Assembly: GCA_937922105.1 (NCBI GenBank)
Contig: CAKZVN010000307.1
Coordinates: forward strand, 1-6,917
Length of the DNA: 6,917 nt
From: an uncultured Litorilinea sp.
Lineage (GTDB): Bacteria; Chloroflexota; Anaerolineae; Caldilineales; Caldilineaceae
Reading direction: 5' to 3'
How positions within the stretch are numbered: the stretch's first letter is position 1; each line of letters starts with the position of its first letter. The notes under the pieces were generated by a model. That model was not told the origin of the DNA and did no database searches. It was given only the letters and a program-made list of their open reading frames with translations. Below are positions 1-5,393 of the stretch, one piece after another. Made by a program: the position numbers and the translations under genes.

Positions 1-32
1 CGTTTGTTCCTGTCCGGTGCATGGCACGCGAC

Positions 33-55
33 CGGATGCCGCCGGACGGCATCCG
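33..55 (+). promoter_or_regulatory. Perfect hairpin in the pnp leader
   Basis: Positions 33-41 (CGGATGCCG) and 47-55 (CGGCATCCG) form a perfect 9-bp GC-rich stem closed by a 5-nt loop, CCGGA. It lies 70 bp upstream of the pnp start. The bases that follow (GTGTGTTCCT) are not a proper T-run, so it is a poor intrinsic terminator for an unseen upstream gene. In enterobacteria, PNPase controls its own mRNA through a leader stem-loop cleaved by RNase III, and a comparable role here is possible but only inferred. The structure itself is directly visible; its function is not. Confidence 0.55.
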
Positions 56-95
56 AGTGTGTTCCTGCCCAGGCGTCATTGCAGCAGTCGTTGTC

Positions 96-110
96 TTGCA
101 TCGAATGCAA
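96..110 (+). promoter_or_regulatory. Small hairpin abutting the pnp ribosome binding site
   Basis: TTGCAT (96-101) and ATGCAA (105-110) are perfect complements separated by CGA, giving a 6-bp stem with a 3-nt loop. It ends at the base before the AAAGGAG ribosome binding site. It is short and AU-containing, so only modestly stable. It could keep the ribosome binding site exposed or stall RNase access, or it could be chance. Confidence 0.35.
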
Positions 111-117
111 AAAGGAG
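111..117 (+). promoter_or_regulatory. Ribosome binding site of pnp
   Basis: AAAGGAG lies 8 nt before the ATG at 126. It decides the start: the same frame stays open upstream to an ATG at 21, but that ATG has no such site and the extra residues (MARDRMPPDG and onwards) do not resemble PNPase, whose N-terminus begins near MRIFDGAQVF. Confidence 0.85.
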
Positions 118-125
118 ACAGAACC

Positions 126-2396
126 ATGCGCATTTTCGACGGCGCACAAGTGTTCACCACAGAAGTGGGTGGACGCGAATTAAGTATTGAGACCGGTATT
201 TTGGCTGCCCAAGCCGGCGGCGCGGTGACGGTCCGCTATGGCGACACGGTCTTGCTCGCCACCGCTACCATGAGCAAGGAGCTGCGCCCAGGGCTGAACT
301 TTTTCCCGCTGACGGTGGAGTTCGAGGAGAAGCTCTATGCCGCGGGGCGCATCCCCGGCAGCTTTTTCCGCCGTGAAGGTCGCCCCACCGAGCAAGCCAT
401 TTTGCTCTCGCGCTTGGTGGACCGCCCGCTGCGCCCGCTTTTTCCCAAAGGCATGCGCAATGAGACCCAGGTGATCGTCACCGCGCTGGCGATTGACGGC
501 GAGAATCTGCTCGACCCGCTTGCCATCATCGCGGGGTCGGCGGCGCTGCATATCAGCGACATCCCCTGGGGTGGGCCGATTGCCGCCAGCATGATCGGCT
601 TCGTGGACGGCGAGTTCATCGTCAACCCCACCAACGCCCAAATGGCGAACAGCAGTCTGGAGTTGGTGGCGGCGGGGACGAGCGACAACATTCTCATGGT
701 GGAAGCCGGCGCCAACGAATTCCCCGAAGACATGATGCTGGAGGCGCTCAAGCTGGCACATGATTCCATGCAGCCGGTGATTCACCTTATCGAGGAGATG
801 CGCGCCGCGGTGGGCAAGCCCAAGGCCGAGGTCACCTACTTCGTCCCCACCGCCGAATTTCAGGCCCAGGTGGCTGCCTTGGCGGAGGCGAAGATCAGCG
901 ACCTGTTGGCTGCCGGGCTGGACAAGCACGCGCTCAAGGATAGCCTGAGCGAGATTCGCAGCGAAGTGGAAGAAGCCATCTTCGACGACGAGCGCCCGGT
1001 CGAAGGCCCGACGCCGGACTTCGGCGAGGCGATGGACGCGGTGATCCGGGAAGCGACGCGGCGCCGCATTCTCAAGGACGGTCTGCGCCCCGACGGGCGC
1101 GATACCACCACCATCCGCCCCATCCGCATCCAAGTGGGCAAGGTGCCCCGTGTGCACGGCTCCGGTCTCTTTATGCGCGGGGAGACCCATGTGCTGACCA
1201 TTGCCACGCTGGGCACGCCCGGCGACGCACAGCGCCTGGATACGCTCCAGCCCGAAGAAGAAAAGCGCTACATCCATCACTACAACTTCCCGCCCTTCAG
1301 CACCGGCGAGGCTTACCCGCTGCGCGGCCCCAAGCGCCGCGAGATCGGGCACGGCGCGCTCGCCGAGCGCGCGCTGGTTCCGGTCATCCCGGAGGATTTC
1401 CCGTATACCCTGCGCCTGGTCAGCGAAGTGGTGAGCAGCAACGGCTCCACCAGTATGGCGTCGGTCTGCGGTAGCACGTTGGCTCTTATGGACGCTGGCG
1501 TGCCCATCACTGCGCCGGTGGCAGGTATTGCCATGGGGCTGGTCCAGGACATGGAGACGGGCGACTACAAGGTGCTCAGCGATATCCAGGGCTTGGAAGA
1601 CGCGCTCGGTGATATGGACTTCAAGGTCGCCGGCACCGCGCATGGCATCACCGCGCTCCAGATGGACTTGAAAATCAAGGGGCTGGATTTCCAGATTTTG
1701 CGCGAGGCGCTGGAACAGGCGCGTGTCGGGCGGCTGCACATTCTGGAAAAGATGCTGGAGGCGATCCCGGAGCCGCGCCCCTATCTCAGCCCCTATGCCC
1801 CGCGCATCTTGACGCTGCACATTGACCCGGAAAAGATCGGCAAACTGATCGGGCCGGGCGGTAAGACCATTCGCAGCCTGCAAGAAACCTTCATGGTCAA
1901 GATTGACGTGGAGGAGGACGGCACGGTCTACATCTCCGGCGATGGCGTGGGCGCGGAACAGGCGCTGGACGAAGTGTCGCGCATGATGGAGAATGTGGAG
2001 ATCGGGCGCATTTATACCGGGACGGTGGTACGCGTCGAGCCGTATGGCGTCTTCGTCAACATCTTGCCGGGCGTGGACGGCATGGTCCACATCAGCCAAT
2101 TGGCCGATTACCGCGTGGATAAGGTCGAGGATGTGGTCAAGCTGGGCGACGAGCTGACCGCCATGGTCATAGACGTGGACCCCAGCGGCAAGGTGCGCAT
2201 GAGCCGCCAAGCCGTGCTGGAAGGCTGGAGCGTGGAGGATGCGCGCAGCCGCGACCGCGGCGGCTCCGGCGGCGGTCCGCGCCGGGGTGGCGGGGACCGT
2301 GGCGACCGTGGTGACCGCGGGGGAGACCGTCGTGGCAGCGATCGCCGGGGCGGCGACCGTGACCGCGGCGACCGCGGGGGCCGTAACCGCTACTAA
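126..2396 (+). CDS. pnp: Polyribonucleotide nucleotidyltransferase (PNPase)
   Basis: PNPase degrades RNA 3'-to-5' using phosphate, releasing nucleoside diphosphates, and can run in reverse. It acts as a cytoplasmic ring-shaped trimer, often with RNA-decay partners. The 756-residue product shows the full family order: first RNase PH-like core with FFPLTVEFEEKLYAAGRIPG at 59-78; a helical linker near 240-310; and a second RNase PH core with LRPDGRD (320-326), GLFMRGETH (347-355) and SNGSTSMASVCG (438-449, phosphate binding). The metal/catalytic aspartates D486 and D492 lie in LSDIQGLED. Then come a KH domain with IGKLIGPGGKTI (571-582) and an S1 domain (about 627-694). E. coli PNPase has about 711 residues; the excess is a 50-residue Arg/Gly/Asp-rich tail after the S1 domain. 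The gene has its own ribosome binding site and ends in a strong terminator, so it is the last gene of its transcript. No promoter is recognised in the 125 bp visible upstream. All key residues are present, so it should be active. Confidence 0.98.
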   Translation: MRIFDGAQVFTTEVGGRELSIETGILAAQAGGAVTVRYGDTVLLATATMSKELRPGLNFFPLTVEFEEKLYAAGRIPGSFFRREGRPTEQAILLSRLVDRPLRPLFPKGMRNETQVIVTALAIDGENLLDPLAIIAGSAALHISDIPWGGPIAASMIGFVDGEFIVNPTNAQMANSSLELVAAGTSDNILMVEAGANEFPEDMMLEALKLAHDSMQPVIHLIEEMRAAVGKPKAEVTYFVPTAEFQAQVAALAEAKISDLLAAGLDKHALKDSLSEIRSEVEEAIFDDERPVEGPTPDFGEAMDAVIREATRRRILKDGLRPDGRDTTTIRPIRIQVGKVPRVHGSGLFMRGETHVLTIATLGTPGDAQRLDTLQPEEEKRYIHHYNFPPFSTGEAYPLRGPKRREIGHGALAERALVPVIPEDFPYTLRLVSEVVSSNGSTSMASVCGSTLALMDAGVPITAPVAGIAMGLVQDMETGDYKVLSDIQGLEDALGDMDFKVAGTAHGITALQMDLKIKGLDFQILREALEQARVGRLHILEKMLEAIPEPRPYLSPYAPRILTLHIDPEKIGKLIGPGGKTIRSLQETFMVKIDVEEDGTVYISGDGVGAEQALDEVSRMMENVEIGRIYTGTVVRVEPYGVFVNILPGVDGMVHISQLADYRVDKVEDVVKLGDELTAMVIDVDPSGKVRMSRQAVLEGWSVEDARSRDRGGSGGGPRRGGGDRGDRGDRGGDRRGSDRRGGDRDRGDRGGRNRY
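2244..2393 (+). repeat. Low-complexity Arg/Gly/Asp tail of PNPase
   Basis: The last 50 codons of pnp encode 17 Arg, 18 Gly and 9 Asp, with only six residues of other kinds. They are arranged as irregular GDR, DRGG and RRGG units (for example GDRGDRGDRGGDRRG at 723-737). The DNA is a matching imperfect repeat of GGCGACCGT/C-like units. Basic Gly-rich tails after the S1 domain are known in PNPases of several phyla and resemble RGG-type RNA-binding segments. Here the Asp content makes the tail charge-mixed. It is probably disordered and may help bind RNA or partners. Repeat number is likely to vary between strains. Confidence 0.85.
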
Positions 2397-2430
2397 GTCC
2401 CAGTCCCAACATCAGTTGTCGCACAATGAC

Positions 2431-2469
2431 AAGCCGCCCTGCCGGATGCGTTCCGGGCAGGGCGGTTTT
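2431..2469 (+). terminator. Intrinsic terminator of pnp
   Basis: CCGCCCTGCC (2434-2443) pairs perfectly with GGCAGGGCGG (2456-2465). An inner GGA/TCC stem (2444-2446 with 2452-2454) has a 5-nt loop and one bulged G at 2455. The stem is followed by TTTT at 2466-2469. This is a textbook Rho-independent terminator 34 bp after the pnp stop codon. In the other direction the tail reads CTTGTCATTG, a poor U-tract, so it may act only weakly on the convergent apgM transcript. Confidence 0.9.
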
Positions 2470-2474
2470 GTCGT

Positions 2475-2496
2475 CGCAAGACTTTACGGTCTTGCG
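2475..2496. repeat. Second perfect hairpin in the convergent gap
   Basis: CGCAAGAC (2475-2482) and GTCTTGCG (2489-2496) form a perfect 8-bp stem with a 6-nt loop (TTTACG). It starts 5 bp after the T-run of the pnp terminator. Neither strand has a T-run directly after it. Lying 53 bp beyond the apgM stop codon, it would be the first structure in the apgM 3' end and might protect that end from exonucleases, or help termination together with the neighbouring GC hairpin. Confidence 0.55.
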
Positions 2497-2549
2497 TATG
2501 CTACGGACGGTTGACCGGCGGCTGCGTACGCCTGTATGGGTATCGTGCC

Positions 2550-3779
2550 CTACGCGCCGAAGCGCCCCAAGCGTCCGGCGTGGGACATGGCAAGCGGCAG
2601 CAGGTTGGTGGCATGGAAGAGACCCAGACCGCCGCCCATGCAGGCGCGCTCGCCGAAGGTGGTGGCGTTGTCGGGCAGCACAGTGGGACTCCACAGCAAA
2701 GTGGGGACCGGGTGCCAACTGTGGCTCTTGAGCTTAGCCGGGGTGCTGTGATCGCCGGTGACGATGAGCGCGCCCGGCTGCAAAGCCAGAATGCGCGGGA
2801 TCACGGCATCCACCGCTTCGATTTCGTGCACTTTGGCGTCGAAGTTGCCGTCTTCACCATAGGAGTCGGTCTTTTTGATGTGGATGAAGAAGAAGTCATA
2901 GTCGTTCCACACCCGCTCCAGCGCGTCCACCTGATGCTCCGGGCGCTCGCCGGGGAAGTCCACCACCTCCATGCCTACCAAGCGGGCGACTCCTTTGTAC
3001 ATGGGATAGACTGCCAGCGCCGCTGCGCGCAGCCCGTAAATCTGGGGGAAGCGGGGTAGTCCGGGGTCTTTGGCGATGCCGCGCAGGTTCAGGCTGTTGG
3101 CTTTGGGTTCGTCGGCAAGCGCCGCGCGCGCGGCCTCTACCCACCGATTGACCAGTGCCGCGGTGTGCGCGCCCTCCGCGCTGCCGGAAGCATCCACCAC
3201 CGGGAGCGGCGCCTTGCCGGTGACCAGGGGGTCGGTCTCGCTGAGTTCGCCGCCCAAGCCCGGCCCGCGCAAGACAAAGACAAAGCGATGCTCCTTGACC
3301 GGCTCGACGATCACTTGGTAATCGGGAAAGAGGTTGCCGGTGGCAGCTTGGAGCTTGGCGGCTAGGCGCTTGCATTCTTCGGTGCCGATGCGCCCGGCGC
3401 GGCGGTCGGTAATGCGTCCTTCCGCATCGGCGGTGGCGAAGTTGCCGCGCGCCGCCAGGTCGTCGGGCTGCAAATCGAAGCCGATGCCCAGCGCTTCCAG
3501 CACCCCCCGCCCGATTTCATAGCGGACGGGGTCATAGCTGAAGAGACTGAGGTGTGCAGGGCCGCTGCCCGGTTCGATGCCCACGCGGATGGGGATGCTC
3601 AAGCCGGTGGTCCCCTCCGCAGCCAAGCGGTCGAGATTAGGCTTGACCGCGCTCTCCAGTTCGGTCTTGCCGCCGGGCTGCATGGGTAGCCCGCCCAGAC
3701 CGTCCATCACCAACAGCACGATCTTGCCGCCGCTGTGGTGGTACTCTCGCATCAGGTCGAATTCGGTAAATACGGACAT
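2550..3779 (-). CDS. apgM: 2,3-bisphosphoglycerate-independent phosphoglycerate mutase, archaeal type
   Basis: The enzyme interconverts 3- and 2-phosphoglycerate in glycolysis and gluconeogenesis without a bisphosphoglycerate cofactor. The 409-residue product matches the archaeal-type (ApgM, alkaline phosphatase superfamily) family, not GpmI or GpmA. It has KIVLLVMDGLGG (19-30, metal ligand D26), GIEPGSGPAHLSLFSYDP (67-84; S72 is the likely phosphorylated serine by comparison with the NSEVGH motif of GpmI), IGRGVLEALGIGF (89-101), HIKKTDSYGEDGNFDAK (300-316, with D305), TGDHSTP (341-347, D343/H344) and KSHSWHPVP (351-359, H353). Length is normal for the family. The start at 3779 is set by GGAG 5 nt upstream. 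The frame is open for 63 more codons upstream, but those encode an Arg/Cys-rich stretch unlike the family. It converges on pnp and is separated from the upstream ATPase gene by a terminator, so it must have its own promoter. A few relatives are phosphonopyruvate decarboxylase-like or of unproven activity, but the conserved motifs favour a true mutase. Confidence 0.93.
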   Translation of the reverse strand: MSVFTEFDLMREYHHSGGKIVLLVMDGLGGLPMQPGGKTELESAVKPNLDRLAAEGTTGLSIPIRVGIEPGSGPAHLSLFSYDPVRYEIGRGVLEALGIGFDLQPDDLAARGNFATADAEGRITDRRAGRIGTEECKRLAAKLQAATGNLFPDYQVIVEPVKEHRFVFVLRGPGLGGELSETDPLVTGKAPLPVVDASGSAEGAHTAALVNRWVEAARAALADEPKANSLNLRGIAKDPGLPRFPQIYGLRAAALAVYPMYKGVARLVGMEVVDFPGERPEHQVDALERVWNDYDFFFIHIKKTDSYGEDGNFDAKVHEIEAVDAVIPRILALQPGALIVTGDHSTPAKLKSHSWHPVPTLLWSPTVLPDNATTFGERACMGGGLGLFHATNLLPLAMSHAGRLGRFGA

Positions 3780-3784
3780 GGTAA

Positions 3785-3788
3785 CTCC
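3785..3788 (-). promoter_or_regulatory. Ribosome binding site of apgM
   Basis: On the minus strand CTGGAGTTACC precedes the ATG at 3779, placing GGAG 5 nt upstream of it. This supports the shorter protein beginning MSVFTEFDLM rather than any upstream start in the open frame. Confidence 0.7.
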
Positions 3789-3971
3789 AGAGTAGATTGC
3801 CAGGGATGGCGTGGTGGAAAGCGCCCGGCGCGACAGCGTATCCCCTGCGCGCCGGAGGTCCATCGGGTGGTTGCTTGGGCCGGCGCGGCGCGCAATCTGT
3901 AAGTGACAGCGCCGGCAGACGCTTGCGTGCGCGCTTCTCTTGTGATGGTAAGCGCGGCGGGGCTGCAACGC
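3789..3971. other. GC-rich intergenic stretch upstream of apgM
   Basis: About 180 bp between the ATPase terminator and the apgM ribosome binding site. It is very rich in GCGC/CGCC runs and short palindromes such as GCCGGC. I looked for -10/-35 elements on the minus strand and found none I would defend. Since a terminator precedes it, the apgM promoter should lie here. I see no convincing gene on either strand: the open frames present have no family resemblance or ribosome binding site. Confidence 0.4.
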
Positions 3972-4007
3972 AAAAACAGCCGGGGCGGCAGAAGCCGCGC
4001 CCGGCTG
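3972..4007 (-). terminator. Intrinsic terminator of the ABC ATPase gene
   Basis: On the minus strand CAGCCGGG (4007-4000) pairs with CCCGGCTG (3984-3977) as 8 bp. After one bulged base (3999) five more pairs (3998-3994 with 3985-3989) close a 4-nt loop. The stem is followed by TTTTT (3976-3972). It lies 25 bp past the ATPase stop codon. This separates the ATPase transcript from apgM, even though both genes read in the same direction. Confidence 0.9.
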
Positions 4008-4032
4008 CTCACAGTGCTTTTGAGAAGGTAAC

Positions 4033-5139
<1,107 letters not shown>

Positions 5140-5149
5140 TTAGTTTTTT

Positions 5150-5155
5150 CTCCTC
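5150..5155 (-). promoter_or_regulatory. Ribosome binding site of the ABC ATPase gene
   Basis: GAGGAG on the minus strand, followed by AAAAAACTAA and then the ATG at 5139. The 10-nt spacing is slightly long but the match to the anti-Shine-Dalgarno is strong. It sits inside a possible six-codon upstream reading frame (ATG at 5160, stop TAA at 5142-5140). Confidence 0.8.
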
Positions 5156-5186
5156 TGCATGAGCTGCAATCCGCATCAACTGCAAT
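5155..5186 (-). repeat. Three TGCAG-type repeats in the ATPase mRNA leader
   Basis: Reading the minus strand, ATTGCAG occurs at 5186-5180 and 5170-5164, and ATGCAG at 5160-5155, the last touching the ribosome binding site. They are direct repeats 16 and about 10 bp apart. Repeated short motifs ahead of a ribosome binding site can be targets of RNA-binding regulators, but these are short enough to be chance. Confidence 0.3.
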
Positions 5187-5268
5187 GGACAAAACGGAAC
5201 AACAGGAAGGGATGGGTGCTTTGCGGTTTTTTTCGCTGAACCAACCTGTAGGGGTGGGACTGTCAGGG

Positions 5269-5298
5269 AGTATAACACACTCTCGATTGGGAGCGCAA
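5269..5298 (-). promoter_or_regulatory. Putative promoter of the ABC ATPase gene
   Basis: On the minus strand, TATACT (5274-5269) matches the sigma-70-type -10 TATAAT at five of six bases and is preceded by TGT, an extended -10. An 18-bp spacer separates it from TTGCGC (5298-5293), a weak -35 with three of six matches. Transcription would start near 5262, giving a leader of about 120 nt. An imperfect inverted repeat, GAGTGT-GTT-ATACTC (5282-5268), overlaps the -10 and could be a repressor site. Confidence 0.6.
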
Positions 5299-5301
5299 CT
5301 A

Positions 5302-5323
5302 CGTTTTTGGGGCCGTTTTTGGG
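5302..5323 (-). promoter_or_regulatory. Tandem CCCAAAAACG repeat upstream of the ATPase promoter
   Basis: On the minus strand CCCAAAAACG occurs twice (5323-5314 and 5311-5302), 12 bp start to start. It begins 4 bp upstream of the putative -35 and is centred near -50 from the predicted start site. Tandem sites in this position are typical of class II-like activator binding, and the A5 runs could also bend DNA or contact polymerase alpha subunits. The repeat is exact over 10 bp; the binding protein is unknown. Confidence 0.5.
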
Positions 5324-5347
5324 CAATGCGGACGTGACGACGCCGGC

Positions 5348-5385
5348 TGCGGCGAGGACAGCAGCGGATCGCTGCCCCCGCCGCA
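5348..5385 (-). terminator. Hairpin after the solute-binding protein gene, possible terminator
   Basis: TGCGGCG (5348-5354) pairs with CGCCGCA (5379-5385), and inside it GCAGC (5361-5365) pairs with GCTGC (5371-5375) around a 5-nt loop. The outer stem begins 9 bp after the stop codon of the solute-binding protein gene. On the minus strand it is followed by GCCGGCGTCG rather than a T-run, so it is not a canonical intrinsic terminator; it may instead stabilise the 3' end or act with Rho. Confidence 0.4.
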
Positions 5386-5393
5386 CGGTGATT

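Noticed and set aside
21..125. N-terminal extension of PNPase from the ATG at 21
   Set aside because: The frame is open but the residues do not match PNPase, and the perfect hairpin (33-55) and the AAAGGAG before 126 argue for the start at 126.
180..2210. Long 676-codon open frame on the minus strand opposite pnp
   Set aside because: It mirrors the codon positions of pnp in GC-rich DNA, its His/Ala/Asp-rich product resembles no family, and there is no ribosome binding site. pnp on the other strand has complete family motifs.
2250..2393. Repeat-rich tail considered as a CRISPR-like or satellite array
   Set aside because: Units are short, imperfect, codon-phased and coding within pnp; there are no spacers.
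2239..2514. Plus-strand Ala/Thr/Val-rich frame over the pnp tail and terminator
   Set aside because: It is the repetitive tail DNA read in another frame, and it runs through the terminator hairpin.
2896..3375. 159-codon minus-strand frame inside apgM
   Set aside because: Arg/Gly/Pro-rich out-of-frame reading of a GC-rich gene, typical of a shadow frame.
3780..3968. N-terminal extension of the phosphoglycerate mutase, or a separate small Cys/Arg-rich gene
   Set aside because: Arg/Cys-rich translation without family resemblance, with a good ribosome binding site placed for the internal ATG at 3779 and none for the far one.
5207..5240. T7 run in GCGGTTTTTTTCGC as a plus-strand terminator
   Set aside because: No stable stem directly precedes the T-run, and no plus-strand gene lies upstream that would need it.
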